A stretch of DNA of 64,000 nucleotides from Daedaleopsis sinensis (taxonomy: Eukaryota > Basidiomycota > Agaricomycetes > Polyporales > Polyporaceae), in the NCBI GenBank assembly GCA_033807695.1, contig CM066311.1, forward strand, positions 1,860,001 through 1,924,000. Direction: 5' to 3'. This document shows, piece after piece, positions 9,689 to 17,670 of the stretch. Both the position numbers and the translations under genes were made by a program. Under the pieces are notes generated by a model. It did no database searches, was not told the origin of the DNA, and worked only from the letters and a program-made list of their open reading frames with translations. The first letter of the stretch is position 1; each line of letters starts with the position of its first letter.

Positions 9689-10093
9689 GGACTTCTTCGA
9701 CGCGCGCGCGTCCACGGACTTCTTGTTATTAGCTTTTCTTGTCATCTCCTGCTTGGTCGTCGTCTCGTCCTGTCGTCGCGCGGCTCGCGCTGTCTTGTTT
9801 TCTGTTTTTCGCATATATCTCCTCTGCTCGTCTCTGTCTCCCGCGGACTAGTCTCTCCGTCTCCCTCCTGTCGCTCTGGGCTTTGTAATGTCTCCTTCTG
9901 GTTTTCTTTCCCGTATCCCGTCGCGCTCAGCTTCTGTTGTCCGTCTTAATCTGTACTGTATCTAGTATCCCGAATGTATCGCATCGCCTTCTGCTCTTCT
10001 TCTTGTGTGATCTCCGAGATGACCGACGCGCGAAGCGCCTCTTGAAGCGCTCTTCGGCCTGTAGAGGAATTGACTTCCGTAGTCAAGCGACTT
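9689..10093. other. Gypsy cassette spacer, no gene
   Basis: About 400 bp between the stop of antisense gene C and the internal polypurine tract. It is pyrimidine-rich on the plus strand (TTTCTTGTC-type runs), as expected for a 3' UTR or terminator. No coding segment was recognised. Confidence 0.5.
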
Positions 10094-10107
10094 CCTCCCC
10101 CCCACTT
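10094..10107 (-). promoter_or_regulatory. Second, internal copy of the gypsy polypurine tract
   Basis: An exact 14-base copy of the tract at 5879-5892 (sense AAGTGGGGGGGAGG), only 31 bp downstream of the integrase stop. In a simple gypsy element the 3' LTR would begin here. The flanking bases do not resemble an LTR start, though GTCAAGCGACTTCC next to it echoes GTCAAGCAACTTCC inside the LTR. Confidence 0.7.
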
Positions 10108-10138
10108 TTTCCATTTGACGTCCTCGTCAACGTGAGTG

Positions 10139-11599
10139 TCAGCCGTGTTCGTCATCGTCTGCTAATCCTTCCTCTTCGTAGTTTTCTGTTGTGTTTTCTA
10201 ATTCTTGCAGTCGGCTCTGTGGTGCGTCCAGTTCCTCAATATTGAAGTTGATTGGGTCCTCACGCGCTAGGTAGGGGATGATTCTGAAGGCCGCTATGGG
10301 TCGATCGAAGACGGTCCCATCGAGTTCTGCAATGATGTACGCGCCGCCTCTGTTGCGCGATATCACTACTAGAGGGCCTAGGTACCGTGGTCTCATCTTC
10401 CTGTTGAGCGACTTCTCAATTGCCGTGTTCCGCATCAGAACCAGCCTCCCTCGCTGGAAGTTGAAGTCTCGGATGGTTGCGCTGTGTTCTTTCTCGAATA
10501 GCTCCGCAGCTTGGACGCGTGTTCGGTAGACGGTTGACCGCAACCGCGCTATGTCCTCCGGTCTTTTCTGCAATGCCATCGCCCTGTTGGTGATCAACTC
10601 CGTTGTGGACACGAGCTTCGTCGGTATAGGCAGCAGGTACGTGGCTTCTGTGATGTCCATGGGCAGGATTGGATCCGTCCCAGTTATCGCGTAGTAGGGT
10701 GAGCACCCTAGTCTCCTGCGTACTGTGATTCGGTCCGCCCAGAGTACTGAATATACCCGCGCCACCCATTGCGTCGTATCACCTTCGCATGCTTTGAAGA
10801 GCGCGTCCCGGACGTGGAAATGAGGCCGCTCGACGATTCCGTTCGCTCGTGAGTTGTATCCTGAGATCCGTATGTGCTTGACGTGGTATTGCTTTGCCAG
10901 GTACTCCAACGCTGCAACCCATGGACTTCCGTTGTCTGACACGATCTCGGACAGCGCTCCCCATCTGCACAGCAGGTCTTGATAGATCCAGTCGCCGACC
11001 GCCTTCGCTGTTTGGACTGTACTTGCCCGCCCTTCAGCATAACTTGTGGTTGCACACCTCGCATGGAAGAAGTGCTTGTACGAGCCAGGCATGTCCATAG
11101 AGTCGACGTGAACTCGTACGAACGGCGCCGCAGGATAGGAAACTGAAGGTGGTATGTAGATCCGCGTAGTTTGTCGAATTTGACATTGGTGGCAGCTTCT
11201 CACATACCAGGCCACATCCGCCTTCATTTCTGGCCACCAGAACCGTTCGGCCACGAAGGAGATTGTCGCCTGTACGCCTCTGTGTCCTATGAAGTCGTGC
11301 ATGCTCACGAACGCTTTCGCCCGTAGTTCTGGGGGTAGTACTCTCCTGTGGTTCCCATTCTTCGCTATCTTCCATAGTCGGCCATCCTTCACGAAGAATT
11401 GTCCTGCGTATTTGACGAACGCATCGAGCTCCTTCTGAACCAGCTTCGGTCTTCTCTTGGTGCACAGAAATTCGTAGACGTTCGCTATTTCTGTGGTCAA
11501 ACTTCTGGGCAACCTCCGTGCGCGGTACGATTGCGTAGTCAATTTCTGGAATGTCCGGTAGCTTGCCCGCCGTCCCGCTTGTCTGCTGCATGAGCGCAC
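10139..11599 (-). CDS. Gypsy integrase
   Basis: The genuine integrase reading begins near 11515, where this frame takes over from the RT frame. It has an H-H-C-C zinc-binding N-terminal domain (HDFIGHRG...SCHQCQ). The catalytic core carries D, D and E in VHVDSM, VSDNGSPW and NGIVERPH, and the C-terminal domain has a GPY/F-like RYLGPLVV. The family inserts element DNA into the genome in the nucleus. The tail ends with acidic residues and no chromodomain was recognised. The first 25-30 residues of the open frame, before about 11515, are Arg-rich out-of-frame sequence. Expression requires a +1 shift from the upstream frame or a separate start. The stop lies 31 bp before the internal polypurine tract. 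Confidence 0.88.
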   Translation of the reverse strand: MRSCSRQAGRRASYRTFQKLTTQSYRARRLPRSLTTEIANVYEFLCTKRRPKLVQKELDAFVKYAGQFFVKDGRLWKIAKNGNHRRVLPPELRAKAFVSMHDFIGHRGVQATISFVAERFWWPEMKADVAWYVRSCHQCQIRQTTRIYIPPSVSYPAAPFVRVHVDSMDMPGSYKHFFHARCATTSYAEGRASTVQTAKAVGDWIYQDLLCRWGALSEIVSDNGSPWVAALEYLAKQYHVKHIRISGYNSRANGIVERPHFHVRDALFKACEGDTTQWVARVYSVLWADRITVRRRLGCSPYYAITGTDPILPMDITEATYLLPIPTKLVSTTELITNRAMALQKRPEDIARLRSTVYRTRVQAAELFEKEHSATIRDFNFQRGRLVLMRNTAIEKSLNRKMRPRYLGPLVVISRNRGGAYIIAELDGTVFDRPIAAFRIIPYLAREDPINFNIEELDAPQSRLQELENTTENYEEEGLADDDEHG

Positions 11600-13910
11600 T
11601 GAAGCCCATCGCTTCCGTCTTGAAGTTGCTCGTTTTCCGCTTAACCTCGTGTTGTAGAGGAGCGTCTCCCAAGTGTGGAGGTGGATTTATGAGGTGTGTA
11701 AAGCCGTACATGTTGTCCACCCAGTCATCGAATTCTCCGTTGTCTGCTTCTTCTGGTTCGTCTTCAGGCTGCGCAGGTCGTCGGCTGAGACCGTCCGGTC
11801 CATGGGAGATTCCAGGTACGTGCCGCATTTCGAAGTGGAACATATTGATGCTAATGATCCACCTATTCATGACTGCATTCGGCGCGACATCCGGATTCTG
11901 GATCATGGCTTTCGTAGATGTCGCATCCATTTCTACTATTAGGTTTCGTACCCCGACCAGCCAGAAGCGGAGCGCCTTCAATGCTCGGTACAGACCATAT
12001 AGCTCGAGCTTCGGTTGCGAGAATCTGGCTTCCCTTTCGTTCAAGGTAATGGATCCAAAGCGGTTGTAGTATCGTTTCCGCGGGTCTTCCGGATCCTCTT
12101 GACACAGCTGGTAGCCGACCGCGATATAAGAGGTGTCCACCGCTAGAATTACCGGGGCCTTCGACTCGTAGTTGATCGACTTCAAGGCCGGGGATTCCAC
12201 TAATGCTGTCTTTAGATCCTCCATGGCCTTGTCCTGTTCCTCTCCCCATTCGAACGGTACGTCCTTCCGCGTGAGCTTGACTAATGGCGCGGCCTTCTTC
12301 CCGAAGTTCTTGATGAAGATCCTCCCAACGCCTACCGTTCCCAGGAACGACCGTACTTCGGAAACATTTTTACACGGTCCCCATTTGAGTACCGCATCCA
12401 CGCAACCTCTCTCTGGAAAACGGCCTTCCGGTGTGCATCGATGTCCCACCGCTACGAAGTCGCGCGCCGCGCAGACGAACTTCTTGCCCGAGAAGGTACC
12501 TCCCGCATGTTTCATCCGCTGTACAATCCTGTTGACGTCTTGCATGTGCTCCCAGATGTACCTCCTGATGCCTGGATTCCCCTTCATACACTCGAAAGAA
12601 CCATCTTCCCGTTCGTAGGAAGACTCCGGTCCAATGACAGGTACGTCGTCGATGTAGGGAATCGTCGTATCCGGAATTTCAGGCTGCAATATGTAGGTCA
12701 CGTCGTCGTGGAAGATGGGTACTGAATTTGTCCATCCCATTGGTAGCGTCGTCAGTCGCATGGCTCCGAAAGGCGTTTGGAAGGTCGTGAGGTCGCGCGA
12801 CTCTTCGTCCAGGATCCTCTCGTCGTATCCAACGTATAGATCCAAGGTCGTCCCGCACGCACGCCCTGCAAAGCGTTCTGCCATGTGGTCGGGTATCGGT
12901 GGTACACCGCTGTGTTGAATAGAGACTCTGTTGAGCGGCTCCAGACTATGGACGATCCTCAGACTCCCGTCCTTCTTCAGCACACAGAACCACCTGGATC
13001 GGTAAGACGCATTTGAGGGTTCGTATACGCCTGATTCTATTTTCTTCTTCATGATCTCACAGATTTGTCGGTAGGTTCCGGGTGGAATGGGGAAATTCGT
13101 TTCAATCCACGGAGTGTGAGGCACAACCGCAAACTTCACTGGTGGGAACATGTCCGTCCTGAAGTGGCCACGCTCGCTGTCTTCCCAAGCGAATCCCTGC
13201 TCCTGTTTGCACATCATGTCGTCTAGCAAAGCTAGCTCTTCTTCCGATAGGTGAGCATTGACTTTGTGGAGCTTCTCGCGTCGTTCAGCTGTGTACCGCC
13301 CAGTTGGTTCAAAAGGCTTTGGATTGAGGTCAAGCGGCTTCATCCCTTCGAGAGGGTCGCCGATTATCTCCCGTACAATTCTGTATTGCTTTGGAAGCTC
13401 CCCAATCACTGGTCGTACTTTCTTATCCACTGGCTTGTACTTCTTCTTCGATTTCACGTAGCTGCGTACGCTCTCGGGGTCCTCGGTGGCTGCTTGCCGC
13501 TCGTCGTCTTCTGGAAGTTGCTCGCCTTCCGCCTCTTGTTCTTGCTCGCTCGGCTCAGATTTCTCGCTCGCTCTTGCTGCTTCGCTGGACCTAGACCGGG
13601 TTCTGACTGCTCTTCTGCCTCTGGTTTTCGTAGCGTATACTGGGAGTGCTCGTCCTCGGAAGAGGGCTCGGTCGACTTCGCGATGTGGTTGTCGGCTCCG
13701 CATTCTATCCCCTTCCGATTCCTGGATCGGTACTTTCGAGAACATGGTTTTGATTTTCTGCTTTGTCTCGGAGTCGTCACAGGCCGATAGATATGCTGAC
13801 TGAATTGTGGAATTTTCTAGGTTTTCTAAGTCCTTGTACGCCGTCGTGAAAACTTGACCCGTTCTTGCGTCATAGTCGAGGACGAGAGCGACCTCTCCCT
13901 GACTGTTCAT
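11034..13910 (-). CDS. Gypsy reverse transcriptase-RNase H
   Basis: The frame opens with an ATG that overlaps the gag stop as TGATG. After a charged linker comes the RT: FCVLKKDGSLRIVHSLEPLN, TTLDLYVGYDE, FGAMRLTTLPMGWTNS and the catalytic Y-I-D-D. The FLGTVG connection follows, then a gypsy RNase H with acidic residues in VDTSYIAVGY, KLELYGL and MDATS, ending in the HVPGISHGPDGLSR motif. The useful frame stops near 11500; beyond it this frame stays open to 11034 but its sequence no longer resembles integrase, whereas the +1 frame does. No internal stops interrupt the enzyme, in keeping with a young element. The protein copies element RNA into DNA in cytoplasmic particles. Confidence 0.9.
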   Translation of the reverse strand: MNSQGEVALVLDYDARTGQVFTTAYKDLENLENSTIQSAYLSACDDSETKQKIKTMFSKVPIQESEGDRMRSRQPHREVDRALFRGRALPVYATKTRGRRAVRTRSRSSEAARASEKSEPSEQEQEAEGEQLPEDDERQAATEDPESVRSYVKSKKKYKPVDKKVRPVIGELPKQYRIVREIIGDPLEGMKPLDLNPKPFEPTGRYTAERREKLHKVNAHLSEEELALLDDMMCKQEQGFAWEDSERGHFRTDMFPPVKFAVVPHTPWIETNFPIPPGTYRQICEIMKKKIESGVYEPSNASYRSRWFCVLKKDGSLRIVHSLEPLNRVSIQHSGVPPIPDHMAERFAGRACGTTLDLYVGYDERILDEESRDLTTFQTPFGAMRLTTLPMGWTNSVPIFHDDVTYILQPEIPDTTIPYIDDVPVIGPESSYEREDGSFECMKGNPGIRRYIWEHMQDVNRIVQRMKHAGGTFSGKKFVCAARDFVAVGHRCTPEGRFPERGCVDAVLKWGPCKNVSEVRSFLGTVGVGRIFIKNFGKKAAPLVKLTRKDVPFEWGEEQDKAMEDLKTALVESPALKSINYESKAPVILAVDTSYIAVGYQLCQEDPEDPRKRYYNRFGSITLNEREARFSQPKLELYGLYRALKALRFWLVGVRNLIVEMDATSTKAMIQNPDVAPNAVMNRWIISINMFHFEMRHVPGISHGPDGLSRRPAQPEDEPEEADNGEFDDWVDNMYGFTHLINPPPHLGDAPLQHEVKRKTSNFKTEAMGFSALMQQTSGTAGKLPDIPEIDYAIVPRTEVAQKFDHRNSERLRISVHQEKTEAGSEGARCVRQIRRTILREGWPTMEDSEEWEPQESTTPRTTGESVREHARLHRTQRRTGDNLLRGRTVLVARNEGGCGLVCEKLPPMSNSTNYADLHTTFSFLSCGAVRTSSRRLYGHAWLVQALLPCEVCNHKLC

Positions 13911-16792
13911 CAGATCCTCGAAGCCCGAAAACCCTCGACTCTGAGTCCATAACTCGGAGAGTCTCCATGCGCGTAGGTCGGTAGCGTCAATTCGCGGTTC
14001 GAGTTAGGGCAAGTGACGGTAATTGACAATTGGCCATCCATAGAGTTGCTCGACCTCGCACGCATCACCGTCATGAACGGCCTTCCTAGGAGGATCTGGT
14101 AAGGCGCTGCCTTCACAACATGCATCTGGAGGTAGACCACGATCCCGCCACCTAATTCTACAGGCACGTTCTTTGCTAGACCGAGTGTCATGTCGACCGT
14201 CCCATTTGCGCTGATCATCCTCCTTCGCTTGGTAGGATCGTAGGGGATCTTCAACGCATAAGCGATCTGGTCGTTTATACCGACGATCTGGGACCCATCG
14301 TCGAGTGTACACTCTGTCGGCGTGTCCGTTCGAGCTACCCAGGTGAACAGCGACCTCAGCTTCTCCGATTCCGAGGCTACGATGGTTGACTTCCGCCGAC
14401 TGCTCGCAGGATAGCCTTGTCCCGGAGCTACATACGGTGCATTGTGCGACTTTGGCTCCTCGTCCTCGTCCTCGCTGCCTTCATAGTCCAGGTCTACGAA
14501 TGCAAAGGATCCAAGCGTCGGCCTTCCAGTCCCTGAGGATGAACTTCCTGCTGTCTGGAGGTTGTCTTCCAGGAAGTCTTCGTCTTCAGCGACTTCGGTC
14601 ACTAGTACCTTGTTCCGAGGCCGCTCGCCTTCCCGGTTGGTCACTTCCTGCAGTTGCTCGTCTCTGACTTGCGTTCGCCTGAGAGCTGTGGCCTCATGCA
14701 CTCGCTTCCTGAGTCCTGGAGAAATACTGAGTAGCTCGGCTGGTGACACTGTGATACTCTGGCTGTCTCCGAAGCTTCGGTTGAAGACTCTTTCTTCCGC
14801 CGTCGGGTCGATGATCGCTGCGGTCCTTCTGACCGGTGGTTCGTCCTTCTTCGGCAGTTCCTGGCCTCTGGGTACCACAGTCGGCGCATAGGGATGGAAG
14901 GTCTCTTCAGGCTCTTTTGCCCTCGTGTCCCAGGTAACGTGCTTCTCCTTCTCCTTTCCCTTCTCTCTCGTCGGCTGGTGAGGCGGCTGATCACGCTCGG
15001 GCGTCCCTGCCCGCGTGTCGTCCCTCCCTTTCTCCGAGTTGCGCGTAATACGTCGAGGCCGCGTCTCTAGCTCGACTCCATCAAAAACCTGCCGTCCCGA
15101 GCGAGTGTTCATGCGCTCTTTAACCATGTTTGCCTTGTGCATGAGGACTTCTAACTCCTCTTCCAAGGTACGCTCGTCTTCCTGCATCTCGAACTGATAG
15201 ATGTTGCTCATGGTTCCTCGCGCTCGTTGGTTTGGGTTCTTTTCGTGCCAAGCATTGACTCTATCGCGCATACAGTTCCCTGGCAGACTACGAGGGATCA
15301 CACCGCCTCCTGGTAGGATGATTTTGTCGTATACGTCCTTCCGGATGAGTCCCGCCGTCATGTCCTCTGCGACTTTCGGGCACGTCTTCAACCGACATCC
15401 CGGTAGGCCACAGTAGATGCATTCGTCGTTAGCGGGTGGATTACGTCCGTATAGGCCCCCCTGCTGCTGCTGGTACCTTCCCTGGGGAGGTTGTGGTGGT
15501 GGAGGGTATTGTTCCCCTTGTTGCGGCGGTTGCGTGGCTTGCATCCTCTGCTGGCTCACGAAGTCGCGCATGGTCGAACTCATCATGGAGATCATCTCCC
15601 GCTTGAAGGCCGATAGATCCGGCTCGGTTTTCACCGTAACCGTGGAGGCCATGGCTGGAGCCGGAGGATTGACTCGAGCGAGGTTACCGGACGTCGCAGT
15701 TGACCAACTTCCGATCCCGCCGAACGGGCCTCCGTCCGCCAGACAATAGGAAATTGCTTCATGCACTTGCGCGACCGTGTAAGCTTCTTCTTTGTGTTTT
15801 GCAGGCACCTGGTGTGCTAACCGCGCGGATACCGCCATTGTGTACTGCATAGGAACTAGTCGTAGCAAGGCTGTCGACGCGTCGCGCTCCGTTAGCTCTG
15901 GCTCGGTCTTCGCATGCAAGTACCGGTAGATGGGATAGAATTTGCCGTAGAACTTCATGTAGGTTTCGAGGCTGGATATCCCCGTACGTACGGCTTCCCC
16001 GATGACTTCATTGTATTCTCGCAGTGTCCAGGTGTACTGGGCGTCCGTCCCGAGGTAGAAGGATAGAACCTCCGTCTTGAATTCTTCATACGTCTTCTGG
16101 GTGTCCGAGAACGTCGGCAGGGACTTCCATCGCTTGGCGACTCCCGCTGGTATGTAGTCAACCGCCGCCGCCTTGCAAGCTTGTTCATCAGTGATGCTAT
16201 GCTTCTTCAGAAGTCGGGCAAGGTCGTCAAAGTACCGCTCGACGGTGTCCTTAGATTCCTCATCGAATTGGGGCGCACTCCTTTCCGTACGCAACGGTAG
16301 TTTCGATAGATCTGCGCTAGCCATTGAATGGATTGTGGGTGGTACTACGGGTGGTAGAGCCGTAGGTAATATTTGAGCGGCGTAGGCTAGCAGGGAAGGA
16401 AGGGGGTTCCTAGGTAGGTTGAAGGCCCCTGCGGTATGTGATAGCGTAGGTCTTGGGTTACTAATTGATTCTGAAGTCAGGAACGGATGGTCCGGAACTT
16501 CAATGTCCTCCTGCTCGTCTTCGGAAGCGTCCTCTAGTTCGGTAAGCGGAGAGTCTGCGAAAACTGCGAAGTTGTTCTCGATAACGGTAGTGAGCTGCTC
16601 TGCTCTCTCGGGGTCTTCTGCTTCGATTTCCTCTAAAGCCTGTTCGGTTTGTCGATGGAGGCGACGGATACGTTCGCTCCGCGTCGGCCGCAAACGTGGG
16701 ATTCTTGAGCCGGAACCGGTGGAGACTGTTCTTGAACCCCTCGCGGTGGGCTCCAGAATGATGGGGTAACTCTGGGTCGCTGGGCGAAACAC
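13910..16792 (-). CDS. Gypsy Gag-protease
   Basis: The open frame has 960 codons. It starts at an ATG inside the 5' LTR (16792); the next in-frame ATG is at 16324 (MASADLSKL), so the true start is undecided. A gag-like helical domain (RTERSAPQFDEESKDTVERY, WKSLPTFSD) is followed by a Gln/Pro-rich region. A zinc knuckle comes next with spacing CX2CX4CX4C, where the usual His is a Cys. The C-terminal retropepsin-like domain has D-D-G-S in place of D-S/T-G, then ILLGRPFM. The stop overlaps the next start codon (TGATG at 13908-13912), a layout suited to termination-reinitiation. Gag builds the particle and the protease cleaves the polyproteins. Confidence 0.87.
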   Translation of the reverse strand: MFRPATQSYPIILEPTARGSRTVSTGSGSRIPRLRPTRSERIRRLHRQTEQALEEIEAEDPERAEQLTTVIENNFAVFADSPLTELEDASEDEQEDIEVPDHPFLTSESISNPRPTLSHTAGAFNLPRNPLPSLLAYAAQILPTALPPVVPPTIHSMASADLSKLPLRTERSAPQFDEESKDTVERYFDDLARLLKKHSITDEQACKAAAVDYIPAGVAKRWKSLPTFSDTQKTYEEFKTEVLSFYLGTDAQYTWTLREYNEVIGEAVRTGISSLETYMKFYGKFYPIYRYLHAKTEPELTERDASTALLRLVPMQYTMAVSARLAHQVPAKHKEEAYTVAQVHEAISYCLADGGPFGGIGSWSTATSGNLARVNPPAPAMASTVTVKTEPDLSAFKREMISMMSSTMRDFVSQQRMQATQPPQQGEQYPPPPQPPQGRYQQQQGGLYGRNPPANDECIYCGLPGCRLKTCPKVAEDMTAGLIRKDVYDKIILPGGGVIPRSLPGNCMRDRVNAWHEKNPNQRARGTMSNIYQFEMQEDERTLEEELEVLMHKANMVKERMNTRSGRQVFDGVELETRPRRITRNSEKGRDDTRAGTPERDQPPHQPTREKGKEKEKHVTWDTRAKEPEETFHPYAPTVVPRGQELPKKDEPPVRRTAAIIDPTAEERVFNRSFGDSQSITVSPAELLSISPGLRKRVHEATALRRTQVRDEQLQEVTNREGERPRNKVLVTEVAEDEDFLEDNLQTAGSSSSGTGRPTLGSFAFVDLDYEGSEDEDEEPKSHNAPYVAPGQGYPASSRRKSTIVASESEKLRSLFTWVARTDTPTECTLDDGSQIVGINDQIAYALKIPYDPTKRRRMISANGTVDMTLGLAKNVPVELGGGIVVYLQMHVVKAAPYQILLGRPFMTVMRARSSNSMDGQLSITVTCPNSNRELTLPTYAHGDSPSYGLRVEGFRASRI
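16739..16755 (-). promoter_or_regulatory. Candidate gypsy primer-binding site
   Basis: Three bases after the end of the 5' LTR the sense strand reads TGGAGCCCACCGCGAGG. It starts with the TGG expected opposite a tRNA CCA tail. I could not name the matching tRNA. Confidence 0.4.
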
Positions 16793-17665
16793 ACACCCAA
16801 ACGAGCACGAGATCAGCTACCTAGTAGGGTGCGAGGTGGAGGACAGGTTCCCGGTGTAGTCGCTCTTCTTCACGTAGCCCGTCGACGATAGACAAGGAAG
16901 TTGAGCAACTTCAGATGGAAGTCAAGCAACTTCCGAGGGTGAGGCTAGTCTGCAAGAGGAGGTTTGAAGATGGACGGTCTTCAACTGAGTGTCGACTAGA
17001 TGATTCTTGGACTCGGACTCGATCTCTGGAGCTACTGCGCTGCTTTGCTGGGCCGCAATCCCGCTGACTTATATACTGTACAAATCGTCACCAAATAAAC
17101 TACAACTATCCTACCAATCGTCCAATCATAGGAAACCCTGCTCCTCCCACGCTCACGTCGCGATCCTCCTCTCCTGAACCCCTACGGCGCACTCCGGTGG
17201 TTAGGTAGGTGTTTGCACCGAGCCTATCACGTCGCCGCTCGACTTGCATCCGCGGTCACGAGAGCGCTTAGTCTTGTGGCGCGTCACCACGTGATCGCGT
17301 CTGAAGTCCATCCGCTCGTCTTCATAGGCCTCGGAAGGCCGTCCCCCTCACTCCCTTGTCTTCCGGGCCTCTTCCGACGACCTTCGTACCAATTGCTGGA
17401 CTCCGTGGCGGTCGCCTAGACCAGACCCTCGATCGATCGCCTCCTCTGTCCTGGCTAGAGCTCTGGCGACCTCGGTCAGCCGCCGGCAGCTCGGCATCGG
17501 CTCCTTCGACCCTTGGAATGGCATGTCTCCGTACTCGCTCCTTCGGTAGTCGCTCGCCTTCCTTGTGAAGCCGCTCGTCTTCATACTGCGTGAATTGACT
17601 GACGGGCGCGAATAGTGATGGGCTGCGTGGTGTTTCCGGGGCCTAGCTGGTCCTGAGGCTCATCA
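16759..17665 (-). repeat. Gypsy 5' LTR
   Basis: A 907 bp LTR identical by eye to 4972-5878. It starts TGATGGGG and ends CTCATCA on the plus strand, with a minus-strand TATATAAG at 17068-17075. The gag frame begins within its U5 part. Confidence 0.95.
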
Positions 17666-17669
17666 CCGG
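17666..17669. repeat. Gypsy target-site duplication, right copy
   Basis: CCGG, matching 4968-4971 on the other side of the element. Five bases (CCGGT) if the next T is included. Confidence 0.85.
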
Positions 17670-17670
17670 T

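Larger units (their letters stand above)
4972..17665 (-). mobile_element. Ty3/gypsy LTR retrotransposon with antisense gene cassette, nested in copia
   Basis: This is a 12,694 bp element with two 907 bp LTRs that I could not distinguish by eye, so it inserted very recently. The LTRs start TGATGGGG and end CTCATCA. Sense is the minus strand: 5' LTR 16759-17665, gag-protease, RT-RNase H, integrase, then an unusual 4.2 kb block, a polypurine tract and the 3' LTR at 4972-5878. RT before integrase makes it gypsy type, and the integrase carries a GPY/F-like tail. No chromodomain was seen. The size is about twice that of a simple gypsy element because of three plus-strand genes between integrase and the 3' LTR. 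Confidence 0.93.

Noticed and set aside
11100..11170. Possible frame damage in the gypsy integrase core, where the sequence after VHVDSM looked unusual.
   Set aside because: HARCATTSYAEGRA fits the basidiomycete gypsy pattern in which HxRCxLSSxxEGRA follows the first catalytic Asp, so no lesion is needed.
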